Shown here in pieces: positions 41,960 to 51,288 of a stretch of 64,000 bases of DNA. Numbering within the stretch: position 1 is the stretch's first letter; every line of letters begins with the position of its first letter. The DNA is from Muricoccus nepalensis. Lineage in GTDB: Bacteria > Pseudomonadota > Alphaproteobacteria > Acetobacterales > Acetobacteraceae. The translations under genes were made by a program, and so were the position numbers. The DNA is taken from assembly GCF_006438825.1 (NCBI RefSeq), contig NZ_RCZP01000001.1, forward strand, positions 1,056 to 65,055, in the 5' to 3' direction. The notes below the pieces were generated by a model that was given only the letters and a program-made list of their open reading frames with translations, did no database searches and was not told the DNA's origin.

Positions 41960-43027
41960 TCAGTGGGAATAGGGGTAGAGCTTCCAGTAGGCCTTGATCA
42001 GCTTCCAGCGTCGCGCCAGCCCGTCCGGCTCGAAGATGAGGAAGAGGATGATGGCGGCGCCGATGGCCATCTCGCGCAGGAAGGAGATGTTGCCGCCGAT
42101 CTTGAGCGCCCGGTCGATCGCGCCGCCCGCGATGGCGTCCGCGGCGCTCTGCACCACCTCCGGCAGGGCCACCATGAAGGCGGCGCCCATGAGGCTGCCC
42201 ATGATGGATCCGAGGCCGCCGATGATGACCATGCCGAGGAACTGGATGGAGAAGAGGATGTTGAAGGCCTCGACGCTCACGAACTGCAGGTGGTGCGCGT
42301 AGAGCGCGCCGCCGATCCCCGCGTAGAAGCTCGCGATGCCGAAGGACAGGGTCCGGTAGTAGGCGAGGTTGATGCCCATGATCTCTGCGGAGAGGTAGTG
42401 GTCCCGCACGGCCACCAGGGCCCGGCCGTCGCGCGTGCGCATGAGATTGGCGGCGGCGACGAACAGGACGATGACGAAGGCGAGGACGAGGTAGAAGTAG
42501 CTCTCCTCCCGGTCCATCGCGAAGCCGAAGAGGGAGGGGCTCTCCGTCAGCCGCCCCGCGACGCCGCCGGTGAACCAGCGGGCCCGGGCGAAGAAGTCCT
42601 CGAGGATGAACTGGGCGGCCAGCGTCGCGATCGCGAGGTAGAGGCCCTTGAGCCGCGCGGCGGGCGCGCCGAAGACGAGGCCGACCAGCGCCGTCATGAC
42701 CCCCGCCACGGGGATGCAGAGCAGCACGGGAAGGCCGAAGCTGTCGTGCAGCCAGGCGGAGGAGAAGGCGCCGAAGCCGAAGAAGGCGGCGTGGCCGATG
42801 CTGATCTGCCCCGTGAAGCCCACGAGGATGTTCAGGCCCAGGGCCGCGATCCCGAGGGTGCCCACGTTGATCAGCAGGCTCAGGAAGTAGCGGTCCAGCA
42901 CCAAGGGCGCGCAGAGAAGCACCGCCAGCCCTGCCCAGAGCGCGGCGCGGCTGCCCAGCGTCGGGAAGATCGTCGTGTCGGCCCGGTAGCTCATGCGGAA
43001 GTCGCCGGCCGGCGTCATCACCGTCAT
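41960..43027 (-). CDS. livM: Branched-chain-type ABC transporter permease (LivM-like)
   Basis: 355-residue membrane protein with the LivM core motif GLNILVGFTGQISIGHAAFFGFGAFSSAWL and the permease loop AYYRTLSFGIASFYAGIGGALYAH. Eight or more hydrophobic helices are visible. An N-terminal extension and the basic end (RRWKLIKAYWKLYPYSH) are typical for this clade. It lies four bases after livH and forms the transmembrane pore with it. Confidence 0.95.
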   Translation of the reverse strand: MTVMTPAGDFRMSYRADTTIFPTLGSRAALWAGLAVLLCAPLVLDRYFLSLLINVGTLGIAALGLNILVGFTGQISIGHAAFFGFGAFSSAWLHDSFGLPVLLCIPVAGVMTALVGLVFGAPAARLKGLYLAIATLAAQFILEDFFARARWFTGGVAGRLTESPSLFGFAMDREESYFYLVLAFVIVLFVAAANLMRTRDGRALVAVRDHYLSAEIMGINLAYYRTLSFGIASFYAGIGGALYAHHLQFVSVEAFNILFSIQFLGMVIIGGLGSIMGSLMGAAFMVALPEVVQSAADAIAGGAIDRALKIGGNISFLREMAIGAAIILFLIFEPDGLARRWKLIKAYWKLYPYSH

Positions 43028-43031
43028 GCCG

Positions 43032-43925
43032 TCAGATCCGCTCGATGTTCTTGGTGCCGAACAGGCCGTAGGGCTTGACCAGCAGGATGAGCAGCAGCGC
43101 GTAGAAGGGCGCCACCTGGTACATGTTGCCCCAGTTCAGCCATTGGCTGTCCACGTACTGCGCGAGGTTCTCGAGCACGCCGACGATGAGGCCGCCGAGC
43201 ACTGCGCCGACGATGGAATCGAGCCCGCCGAGGATCACGGCCGGGAAGACCTTGATCCCGTAGAAGGAGAGCGCGGAGGAGACGCCGTTGACCATGCCGA
43301 CGGTGACGCCGGCGACCGCCGAGACCACCGCCGAGATCGCCCAGGACATGGCGAAGACCCGCGGCACGGAGATGCCGAGCGACTGCGCCACCTGCTGGTC
43401 GAAGGCCGTGGCCCGCATGGCCAGCCCGTAGCGGGAGTAGCGGAAGAACCAGCCGAAGCCCGCCATGATGGCGAGCGAGATGCCGAGCGAGAGAAGATAG
43501 GCCGTCTGCACCTCGAGCCCGAGCACCGAGACGCGCTCGGCCGTGAAGACCGGCGGGAAGGGCTTGGCGAAGACGCCGAAGATCCACTTCATCAGCGCCT
43601 GGAAGAAGATGCCCATGCCGATGGTGGCCATGATCACGCTGATCACGGGCTCCCCGATCAGGGGTCGCAGCACCACCACCTGCAGGATGATCCCGAAGAG
43701 GGTCATGAAGACGAGGGTGAAGAGGAAGCCGATGACGAAGGGGAGCTGCCACTCCGTCAGGAACCACCAGCACATCCAGGCGCCGACGAGCAGGAACTCG
43801 CCCTGGGCGAAATTCACGACCTGGCTCGCCTTGTAGATGAGCACGAAGGACATCGCGACGACGCCGTAGAGCGCGCCGACGATCAACCCGTTGAGCGCGA
43901 GCTGGAAGAGAAGCGTCCCGTCCAT
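43032..43925 (-). CDS. livH: Branched-chain-type ABC transporter permease (LivH-like)
   Basis: 297-residue permease. LALNGLIVGALYGVVAMSFVLIYKASQVVNFAQGEFLLVGAW is the standard LivH beginning, and AFDQQVAQSLGISVPRVFAMSWAIS the cytoplasmic EAA-like loop that contacts the ATPases. Hydrophobic segments fit about eight helices. It starts two bases after the acyl-CoA ligase gene. Confidence 0.95.
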   Translation of the reverse strand: MDGTLLFQLALNGLIVGALYGVVAMSFVLIYKASQVVNFAQGEFLLVGAWMCWWFLTEWQLPFVIGFLFTLVFMTLFGIILQVVVLRPLIGEPVISVIMATIGMGIFFQALMKWIFGVFAKPFPPVFTAERVSVLGLEVQTAYLLSLGISLAIMAGFGWFFRYSRYGLAMRATAFDQQVAQSLGISVPRVFAMSWAISAVVSAVAGVTVGMVNGVSSALSFYGIKVFPAVILGGLDSIVGAVLGGLIVGVLENLAQYVDSQWLNWGNMYQVAPFYALLLILLVKPYGLFGTKNIERI

Positions 43926-43927
43926 GG

Positions 43928-45832
43928 TCAGGCCGGCTCCCGCGCGCGCTCGCTGGAGGCGACGGCGAGCGTCGTGCGGATGCGCTGCTTCGTGCCGTCC
44001 TGGAAGGTGATAGTGGTGTCCACCGGGATGCTCCTCTCTCCGGCGTAGATGGCGTCAATGATCGTGCCGTATTTCTGGTTGATCACGCCGCGGCGCACCT
44101 TGCGGGTGCGGGTCAGCTCGTCGTCGTCCGCGTCCAGCTCCTTGTAGAGAAGGACGAAGTCGCGGATGCGCTGGGCGGGCGGCAGGGTGGCGTTGACCTT
44201 CTCCACCTCAGCCCGGAGCAGCTCCAGCACCGGCGGGCGGGCCGAAAGGTCCGTGTAGGTGGTGAAGGAGATGCGGTTCCGCTCCGCCCATTTCGAGACG
44301 ATGGGGAAGCGGATGCAGAGCAGCGCCGCGAGATGCGGCCGCCCGTCGCCCAGCACCACGGCCTCGGCGACATAGGGGCTGAACTTGAGCTTGTTCTCGA
44401 TGAACTGGGGCGAGAAGCGGTCGCCCTGCGAGGTGGTGGCGATGTCCTTGATGCGGTCGATCACCACGAGGTGCCCGGCCTTGTCGAAGTAGCCGGCGTC
44501 CCCCGTGTGCAGCCAGCCGTCGCGCATGTCCGGGATGCCCTCCACCCCGTGGTAGCCCTGGAACATGTTCGCGTGGCGCGTCAGGATCTCGCCGACCCCG
44601 TTCGCGTCGGGCTCGTGCACGCGGAGGTCCACGCCGTCGAAGGCGGTGCCGACCGTGTCGAAGTCGACCTCGCCCGGGCGGTGGATGGTGTAGGCGCCGA
44701 GGCTCTCGGTCTGGCCGTAGAGCTGGCGCAGCGGCACCCCCATGGCCTGGAAGAAGCGGAAGGTGTCCGGGCCTAGCGCCGCGCCGCCGGTGGCCGCCGA
44801 GGTCAGGCGGGTGAAGCCCATGCGGTCGCGGAGCGCGCGGAAGAGGAGGAAGTCCGCGAGCTTCGAGCGCCGGCCCTTCGCCTGGGCGGCGAGGCCGAGC
44901 CGCATGCCGAGGTCGTACGCGCGGCGCTTGAGCGGGGAGGCGTCCATCACGCGCGCGCGCACGTCGGCCGCCAGCGTCTCCCAGACGCGCGGCGCGAAGA
45001 GCACGAAGCTCGGGCCGATCTCGCGGAAGTCGGCCATCATCGTCTCGGGCTCCTCCACGAAGGAGACGCGCATGCGGGCGACGAGCCCGAAGCCGAAGAC
45101 GTACATCTGCTCCATGATCCAGGGCAGCGGAAGGACCGAGACGTACTCGTCCGCGGGGCCCTTGGGATCGGCGGAGAGATAGGTCTCGGCGTGCCGCACC
45201 AGGGCGCGGCCGCTGAGCATGGCGAGCTTGGGGCGCGCGGTGGTGCCGGAGGTCGTGCAGAGGACGGCGACGCGGTCGGCGTCCACGGCGTCCACCAGCC
45301 GGTCCCAGGCGGCGGGGTCGGCGGCGTGGGCGGCCTCGCCGCGCGCCACCAGTTCGGCCATCGGCAGCAGGCGCGGGTCCGAGTACTTCCGCATGCCGCG
45401 GGGGTCGGAATAGACGACGTGGCGCAGCGTCGGCACCTCGTCCGCGACGTTGAGCAGCTTGTCGACCTGCTCCTCGTCCTCGGCAATGGCGACGGTCGCG
45501 CCGGCGAAGCGGAGGAGATAAGCGACCTCCTCCTCCAGCCCGTCGCGGTAGAGGCCGAGCGAGCGGGCGCCGAGCGCGTGGGCGGCGATCTCGCCCATCA
45601 CCCAGTCCGGCCGGTTGTCGCCGATCAGCGCCACGACGTCCGCCGCGCCGATGCCCAGGCCGTCCAGGCCGAGCGCGATGGCCCGCGTCCGCGCCTCGTA
45701 CTCGCCCCAGGTGAAGGCGCGCCAGATGCCGAGGTCCTTCTCGCGCAGCGCGACCTCCGCGCCGTGGGCGCGCGCGTTCCGGCGGAGAAGGCGGGGGAAG
45801 CAGTCCGCCCGGTCCGTGGTCGCCCCGCTCAC
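43928..45832 (-). CDS. AMP-dependent acyl-CoA synthetase (long-chain type)
   Basis: A 634-residue ANL enzyme. CTTSGTTARPKLAML is the ATP phosphate loop, RQLYGQTESLGAY the adenine-binding motif, and GWLHTGDAGYFDKAGHLVV with DRIKDIATTSQGDRF the hinge region. The overall layout resembles long-chain acyl-CoA synthetases, yet the gene is embedded between livG and livH, so the likely substrate is the acid brought in by this importer. The GTG start at 45832 overlaps the livG stop (GTGA). Confidence 0.92.
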   Translation of the reverse strand: MSGATTDRADCFPRLLRRNARAHGAEVALREKDLGIWRAFTWGEYEARTRAIALGLDGLGIGAADVVALIGDNRPDWVMGEIAAHALGARSLGLYRDGLEEEVAYLLRFAGATVAIAEDEEQVDKLLNVADEVPTLRHVVYSDPRGMRKYSDPRLLPMAELVARGEAAHAADPAAWDRLVDAVDADRVAVLCTTSGTTARPKLAMLSGRALVRHAETYLSADPKGPADEYVSVLPLPWIMEQMYVFGFGLVARMRVSFVEEPETMMADFREIGPSFVLFAPRVWETLAADVRARVMDASPLKRRAYDLGMRLGLAAQAKGRRSKLADFLLFRALRDRMGFTRLTSAATGGAALGPDTFRFFQAMGVPLRQLYGQTESLGAYTIHRPGEVDFDTVGTAFDGVDLRVHEPDANGVGEILTRHANMFQGYHGVEGIPDMRDGWLHTGDAGYFDKAGHLVVIDRIKDIATTSQGDRFSPQFIENKLKFSPYVAEAVVLGDGRPHLAALLCIRFPIVSKWAERNRISFTTYTDLSARPPVLELLRAEVEKVNATLPPAQRIRDFVLLYKELDADDDELTRTRKVRRGVINQKYGTIIDAIYAGERSIPVDTTITFQDGTKQRIRTTLAVASSERAREPA

Positions 45833-46635
45833 GCCGGGATCGCCTCCGCGGGCGCGGCGTCGGCCTCGCCGAGATAGGCGCGGCGGACCTCCGGGTGCGC
45901 CATCACCTCGGCGGGCGCGCCCTCGGTCAGCTTGCGGCCGAAGTCGAGGACCATGACGCGGTTCGAGATGTCCATCACCACGCCCATGTCGTGCTCGATC
46001 ATGAGGATGGTCATGCCCCATTCCTCGTTCAGGTCGAGGATGGTGCGCGCCATGTCCTCCTTCTCCTCGAGGTTCATGCCGGCCATGGGCTCGTCGAGCA
46101 GGATGAGCTTCGGGCGCAGGGCCACGGCGCGCGCCAGCTCCACGCGCTTGCGAAGCCCGTAGGAGAGGGTGCCGGCCTGCGCCTTCCGGATGTGCTGGAT
46201 CTGCAGGAAGTCGATGATCTCCTCGACCTCCCGCCGGTGCGCCAGCTCCTCACGCTGGGCGCCGCCGAACCAGTAGGTCATGCCGGAGAGGAAGCCGGAC
46301 TTCAGCAGGTGGTGGCGGCCGACCATGATGTTGTCGAGCACGCTCATGTGCCCGAACAGGGCCAGGTTCTGGAAGGTGCGGCCGAGGCCGAGCGCCGCGC
46401 GCCGGTTGGGGCGCACGCGGGTGATGTCGGCGCCGTCGAAGAGGATGCGGCCCTCGGTCGGGCGGTAGCGGCCGGAGATGCAGTTGACCATGGAGGTCTT
46501 GCCGGCGCCGTTCGGCCCGATGATCGAGAAGACCTCGCCGCGCCGCACGGAAAAGGACACGTCCGTGAGCGCCCGGATCCCGCCGAAGCGCAGGGACACG
46601 GAATCCGCCCTCAGGATCGGCTCAGAATCGCCCAC
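45829..46635 (-). CDS. livG: Branched-chain-type ABC transporter ATPase (LivG-like)
   Basis: 268 residues with Walker A GPNGAGKTS, Q-loop GRTFQNLALF, a signature that reads LSYGLRKRVELARA instead of LSGGQ, Walker B LILLDEPMAGMN and switch His in IEHDMGVVMD. The LSYG variant is a known feature of LivG relatives. The start is GTG at 46635, preceded by GGGAG at seven bases. First gene of the seven-gene operon ending with the PaaK-like ligase. Confidence 0.94.
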   Translation of the reverse strand: MGDSEPILRADSVSLRFGGIRALTDVSFSVRRGEVFSIIGPNGAGKTSMVNCISGRYRPTEGRILFDGADITRVRPNRRAALGLGRTFQNLALFGHMSVLDNIMVGRHHLLKSGFLSGMTYWFGGAQREELAHRREVEEIIDFLQIQHIRKAQAGTLSYGLRKRVELARAVALRPKLILLDEPMAGMNLEEKEDMARTILDLNEEWGMTILMIEHDMGVVMDISNRVMVLDFGRKLTEGAPAEVMAHPEVRRAYLGEADAAPAEAIPA

Positions 46636-46714
46636 CCAAACGCTCCCTCATGACTTATTGTTAAGGAGAGCATGGCGGCAGCGCGGCGCCGGAGCAAGGG
46701 GTGCGCGCGTAACC

Positions 46715-47446
46715 TTACCAAGCGCGCAACGACAGCGCGAGGACGGGGTCGTCGGTCGCGACCGCGTCCAGGCCGAGGCCGAGCATCCGCCCGATCGCCG
46801 GCGCGTGGTTCGCCCCCCAGGCGCCGACCCGCAGCCCGGCGCCGCGGAGCGCCCCGAGCAGCGCCGCGTCCATCGCGGCCTCGTGGGTCTCGACCATCCC
46901 GACGCCGGCGAGCCGGGCGACCGCGAGCACCCCCTCCAGGCCGATGTGGCGGAGCATCGGCGGGCCGAAGAGCCAGGCGACGTTCCGGAGCCCGCCGGCC
47001 GCGACCGCCGCGGCCGCGACCTCGGCCTCGAAGACGATGATCTCGGTCCGCGCCCGCAGCCCGGCGGCGTCGAGGGCGTCGAGCACCTTCCTCAGCAGCG
47101 CCAGGTCGGCGCGCCCCTGGTGGTCCGCCTTCACCTCGATCTGGATGCCGCCCCGGCCGGCGGCGACGAGGGCGAGCAGCTCCGCGAGGCGCGGCACCCC
47201 CTCCCCGCCCGCGCCGATCAGGCGCAGCGCCGCGAGCTCGGCCGCGCTCCGCTCGGCGAGGGGGCCGCGGCCGTTGCTCGTGCGGTCGAGCGTCGCGTCG
47301 TGCATGACCATCGGCTCGCCGTCGGCCGAGAGGTGGACGTCGCACTCCACGGCGTCCACGCCCGCCGCGATGGCGCCGCGGAAGGCGCCGAGGCTGTTCT
47401 CGGGCCAGAGGATGGCGCCGCCCCGGTGGGCGATGATCTCGGTCAT
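46715..47446 (-). CDS. ugpQ: Glycerophosphodiester phosphodiesterase
   Basis: The 243-residue GDPD protein hydrolyses glycerophosphodiesters to sn-glycerol 3-phosphate and an alcohol. IIAHRGGAILWPENSLGAF and VECDVHLSADGEPMVMHDATLDRTSNGRG hold the metal and catalytic residues (HR, E-x-D, H). No signal peptide, so a cytosolic UgpQ-type enzyme. No ugp transporter genes are nearby. It stands alone between the liv operon and the nucleoside hydrolase gene. Confidence 0.94.
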   Translation of the reverse strand: MTEIIAHRGGAILWPENSLGAFRGAIAAGVDAVECDVHLSADGEPMVMHDATLDRTSNGRGPLAERSAAELAALRLIGAGGEGVPRLAELLALVAAGRGGIQIEVKADHQGRADLALLRKVLDALDAAGLRARTEIIVFEAEVAAAAVAAGGLRNVAWLFGPPMLRHIGLEGVLAVARLAGVGMVETHEAAMDAALLGALRGAGLRVGAWGANHAPAIGRMLGLGLDAVATDDPVLALSLRAW

Positions 47447-47516
47447 GCTCGCGCTCCCCGCGTCGTCGGCCCGCCCGCTAGCACGAGGGCGGCGGGGCTT
47501 CCAGGCGGGGCTGCGC

Positions 47517-48467
47517 TCAGGGCAGGCGCGCGAGGCGCTGGCCGAGGAGCGCGAAGAAGCCGTCGGCGTCGAGCCTCTCGGGCAGGGTCACCCGCGGCTC
47601 CGCGCGCCGCCGGCCCCAGCGGTCCACATGGGTCCGCCCGCGGCCGGGCCCGGGGCCGCAATCGACCTCCACCGACACCTTGCGGGTCCCGAAGAGGCCG
47701 GGCGCGAGCAGCCAGGTGACCGCGCAGGCGTCGTGCAGCGCGTGGCCCTGGCCGCCCAGCCGGCGCGAGGGGGGCACGGCCGCCAGGATGTCGCCGGCCG
47801 CCCGCAGGCAGGCGCCGCCGCCGAGCCGCCGGAGGGCCTCGACGCGCGCCGGGGTGACCAGCGCCTGCATGGTCAGCTCGAGCGTAACGAGGGTGAGCGG
47901 CGCGCCGAGGGCGAGGAGCATGTCGAGCGCCTCGGGGTCGCTCGCCGCGTTGAACTCGGCGGCGGGGGTCCAGTTCCCCTCCCCCCAGGCGCCGCCCATG
48001 ATCACGATCTCCCGCACCCGCCCGGCCAGATCCGGCTCCGTGGCCAGGGCGAGGGCGAGGTTGGTGGCGGGGCCGATGCCGACGAGCGTCGCGCTGCCCG
48101 GCCCCGCCTCGCGGAGAACGGCGCGGATGGCGTCGGCGGCGACGGCGCGGACGGCGGGCGGCCCTTCCGGAAGGATCACCCCCGCCAGCCCGTCCTCCCC
48201 GTGCACCGCGGGCTCGCCGGCGAAGTTCCCGCGCAGCGGGCGGTCGGCGCCGGGGACCACGGGGATGGGCCGGCCGCTCAGCCCCACCACGGCGCGGGCG
48301 TTGGCCAGGGTGCGCGCGAGCCCCACGTTGCCGCCGACCACGGTCACCAGCCGGAGGTCGAGCTCGGGCGAGGCAAGGGCGAGCCAGAGGGCGAGGGCGT
48401 CGTCGGTGCCGGGGTCGCAGTCGATGATGGTCGAGCGCGGCGCCCCGCTGCCTAGCCCCGCGCTCAC
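47517..48467 (-). CDS. Nucleoside hydrolase (IUNH family)
   Basis: 316 residues beginning with the calcium-binding signature IIDCDPGTDDALALWLALA of inosine-uridine nucleoside hydrolases. VGIGPATNLALALATEPDL and IVIMGGAWGEGNWTPAAEFNAASDPEA also match, and the late HDACAVTWLL supplies the catalytic-site His-Asp. It splits ribonucleosides into base and ribose. The GTG start overlaps the stop of the M20 gene (GTGA). With adenine deaminase 3 kb away this suggests purine salvage. Confidence 0.94.
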   Translation of the reverse strand: MSAGLGSGAPRSTIIDCDPGTDDALALWLALASPELDLRLVTVVGGNVGLARTLANARAVVGLSGRPIPVVPGADRPLRGNFAGEPAVHGEDGLAGVILPEGPPAVRAVAADAIRAVLREAGPGSATLVGIGPATNLALALATEPDLAGRVREIVIMGGAWGEGNWTPAAEFNAASDPEALDMLLALGAPLTLVTLELTMQALVTPARVEALRRLGGGACLRAAGDILAAVPPSRRLGGQGHALHDACAVTWLLAPGLFGTRKVSVEVDCGPGPGRGRTHVDRWGRRRAEPRVTLPERLDADGFFALLGQRLARLP

Positions 48468-49654
48468 GCGCCGAGCTCCGCCTCGACGATGCCGCAGAGG
48501 AGGGCGGCGCCGGCGGGGAGCGCCGCGTCGTTGAAGTCGAAGCGCGGGTTGTGGTGCCAGCCCTCGGGATGGGCGGGATCGCCGGTGCCGAGCCAGGCGT
48601 AGGCGCCGGGCCGGGCCTCGAGCAGGAGGGCGAAGTCCTCCCCGGCCGTGATCGGCGGGTGGTGGTCCCGCGCCCGATCCGACCCGAGGGTCGCGCCCGC
48701 CGCCCGGTGCAGCAGGGCGGCCTGGGCAGCGTGGTTCACGGTGGGCGGCAGGCGGCGGGTGTAGACGGGGCTGGCCTCCACGCCGTGGCTGGCCGCGGTG
48801 CCGCGCGCGATGGCGCCGATCCGCCCCTCCAGGAGGTCGCGCACCGGGGCCGAGAGGGCGCGGGCGGTGCCGCGGACGAGGACCTCGGCCGGGATGACGT
48901 TGGGCGCCTCCGGGTGGCCGGCGGCGAGGTGGCCGACGCTGACCACCCCGGCCTCCATCGGGTCCAGGTTCCGCGCCACGATCGTCTGCAGCGCCACGAT
49001 GAAGGCGGCGGCCGCGAGCGTCGCGTCGGTGCCGAGATGCGGCTTCGCCCCGTGCGTGCCGCGGCCGCGGAAGGTGACCTCCCAGGTGTCGGAGCTCGCG
49101 AGCACCGGGCCGGGCGGCACCGCGACGGTGCCGAGCGGCAGGCCCGGCAGGTTGTGGAGGGCGTAGACGGCGTCGACCGGGAAGCGCTCGAACAGCCCCG
49201 CCGCCAGCATGGCCCCGGCGCCGCCGCGAGACTCCTCCGCCGGCTGGAAGATGAGCTGGACGGTGCCCGCGAAGCGGTCCCGGTTCGCGCTCAGCCAGGT
49301 GGCGGCGCCGAGCAGCATGGCGGTGTGCCCGTCATGCCCGCAGGCGTGCATCCGGCCGGGCGAGCGGCTGGCCCAGGGCGCGCCGGTGGCCTCCTGCATC
49401 GCGAGCGCGTCCATGTCGGCGCGGAGCCCGATGGCGCGGTTCCCGCCGCCGCCGGCGCCCGTGCCGCGAAGGGTGCCGACCACCCCCGTGCCGGCGATGC
49501 CCTCCGCCACCTCGATCCCCGCCGCGCGCAGCGCGCGGGCGACGAGGGCCGCCGTGCGGTGCTCCTCGAAGCCGAGCTCGGGATGCGCGTGCAGGTCCCG
49601 CCGCCAGGCCGTCATGGCCTCGGCGAGCGGTTCCAGGTCCGGCAGGGCGGGCAT
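48464..49654 (-). CDS. M20D amidohydrolase (hippurate/IAA-amino acid hydrolase-like)
   Basis: 396 residues of the M20D group: HAHPELGFEEHRTAALV near the start, MHACGHDGHTAMLLGAA with the metal Cys-His pair, FQPAEESRGGAGAML with the catalytic Glu, and ITAGEDFALLLEARPGAYAWLGTG near the end. Such enzymes remove acyl groups from N-acyl amino acids. The ATG at 49654 has GGAG six bases upstream and is preferred to a longer frame from 49687. It is coupled to the nucleoside hydrolase gene and divergent (71 bases) from the solute-binding protein gene. Confidence 0.93.
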   Translation of the reverse strand: MPALPDLEPLAEAMTAWRRDLHAHPELGFEEHRTAALVARALRAAGIEVAEGIAGTGVVGTLRGTGAGGGGNRAIGLRADMDALAMQEATGAPWASRSPGRMHACGHDGHTAMLLGAATWLSANRDRFAGTVQLIFQPAEESRGGAGAMLAAGLFERFPVDAVYALHNLPGLPLGTVAVPPGPVLASSDTWEVTFRGRGTHGAKPHLGTDATLAAAAFIVALQTIVARNLDPMEAGVVSVGHLAAGHPEAPNVIPAEVLVRGTARALSAPVRDLLEGRIGAIARGTAASHGVEASPVYTRRLPPTVNHAAQAALLHRAAGATLGSDRARDHHPPITAGEDFALLLEARPGAYAWLGTGDPAHPEGWHHNPRFDFNDAALPAGAALLCGIVEAELGA

Positions 49655-49725
49655 GGGCGGCTCCGTTGCGAGGGGTCGCGGGACCATGCCAGCTTGCCCC
49701 CTCCGTCACCACCCCGGAGGCCCCC

Positions 49726-51288
49726 ATGCGCCTGCGCGCCGCCCTTCTCGCCGCCGCCCTGGCCCTGCCAGGCGCGGCCGGCGCCCAGGACCTCCTCCGC
49801 ATCGGCGTGGAGTCCGGGCCGACGAGCCTCGACCCCCACTACGCCAGCCTGATCACCAACATCGCCTTCGCCCGGCACGTCTTCCAGCCGCTGGTGCAGC
49901 AGGACGCGCGGCAGGAGCTCCGGCCGGCCATCGCCAGCGCCTGGCGCGTGGTGGACGACCTCACCTGGGAGTTCACCCTCGACCCGCGGGCGCGCTTCCA
50001 CGACGGGGCGCCCGTGACGGCGGAGGACGTGGCCTTCTCCCTCCGGCGGGCGGGGGAGGTGCCGAACTCGCCCTCCTCCTTCGGCTACGCGACGCGGGTG
50101 GTGACGGCGGTGGAGGACGCCGGCGGCGGCGTGGTGCGGATCCGCACCCGCGTGCCGACGCCGCTGCTCGCGAACAACCTCGCCCTCGTCATGATCGTCT
50201 CGCGCAAGCACGGCGAGGGCGCGACGACCGCCGACTACAACGCCGGGCGCGCCATGGTCGGGACCGGGCCCTTTCGCCACGTCTCCTGGCAGCCTGGCAG
50301 CCCCTATGTCGCGGAACGGAGCCCCGGCTTCCACGGCCCCGCCCCTGCCTACGCGCGGGTGGAGTTCCGGCCGATCGCCGCCGGCGCCTCGCGCGTCGCG
50401 GCGCTGAGCGCAGGGGACGTGGACCTGATCGAGATCGTGCCGCCCGAGCAGTTCGAGCGCTTCCGGGGAGACGCCCGCTTTGCCACCAGCGAGAGCCCGT
50501 CCAACCGTCTCATCTTCCTCACCCTGGACAGCGACCGGGAGGCGAGCCCCTTCGTGCGCGCCCGGGACGGCGGGCCGCTGGCCAACCCGCTGCGCGACGC
50601 GCGGGTGCGGCGGGCGCTCTCGCTCGCCATCAACCGCCAGGCCCTGGCAGACCGGGTGCTGCGGGGCCAGGCGCTGCCCGCGGGCGACCTCGGCCCGCCC
50701 GGCTACTTCGGCACCTCACCCGCCCTCGGGGCTGAAGGGCTTGACTTAGAAGCGGCCCGCAAGCTGTTGTCCGCGGGCGGTTATCCGCAGGGCTTTGCGG
50801 TGCAGATCAACGGCCCGAACGACCGCTTCGTGAACGACGAGCAGGTGGTGCAGGCCATCGCCCAGATGTGGACGCGGCTGGGCCTCGCGACGACGGTCGA
50901 GACCAAGCCCCGCGGCACCTGGCTGAGCGAGGCGGCCGCCCTGAAGTACAGCGTGAACCTCGCGGGCTTCTCGCCAAACCCCGAGGTCCTGGGAATGCTG
51001 GAAACACAAGTGCATAGCTGGAATACTTCGCTCGGTCTGGGAACTGCCAACCGCGGCCGGTTCAGCCATCCCGGCATCGACGATCTCATCCAGCGCGCGC
51101 GGCAGACCATGGACAACGACGAGCGCGCCCGGCTGACGCGCGAGGCGACCTATAAGGCGCTGCGCGAGGAAACCGCGCTCATCCCCCTCTATTTTCAGGT
51201 TAACACCTGGGCCATGCGGCGGGGCGTCACCTACGAGGCCCGCACCGACGAGATGACCCTCGCCGCCTCCGCCGGCCGGGCGCCGTGA
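49726..51288 (+). CDS. ABC transporter solute-binding protein, family 5 (peptide/nickel type)
   Basis: 520 residues. The signal peptide MRLRAALLAAALALPGAAGA leads to an SBP_bac_5 protein: LRIGVESGPTSLDPHYASL, WEFTLDPRARFHDGAPVTAEDVAFSL and NDERARLTREATYKALREETALIPLYFQ. Such lipid-free binding proteins carry peptides, sugars or other organic solutes to Dpp/Opp permeases. No permease or ATPase genes follow; instead its TGA overlaps the GTG start of adenine deaminase. GGAGG sits five bases before the ATG. Ligand unknown. Confidence 0.92.
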   Translation: MRLRAALLAAALALPGAAGAQDLLRIGVESGPTSLDPHYASLITNIAFARHVFQPLVQQDARQELRPAIASAWRVVDDLTWEFTLDPRARFHDGAPVTAEDVAFSLRRAGEVPNSPSSFGYATRVVTAVEDAGGGVVRIRTRVPTPLLANNLALVMIVSRKHGEGATTADYNAGRAMVGTGPFRHVSWQPGSPYVAERSPGFHGPAPAYARVEFRPIAAGASRVAALSAGDVDLIEIVPPEQFERFRGDARFATSESPSNRLIFLTLDSDREASPFVRARDGGPLANPLRDARVRRALSLAINRQALADRVLRGQALPAGDLGPPGYFGTSPALGAEGLDLEAARKLLSAGGYPQGFAVQINGPNDRFVNDEQVVQAIAQMWTRLGLATTVETKPRGTWLSEAAALKYSVNLAGFSPNPEVLGMLETQVHSWNTSLGLGTANRGRFSHPGIDDLIQRARQTMDNDERARLTREATYKALREETALIPLYFQVNTWAMRRGVTYEARTDEMTLAASAGRAP

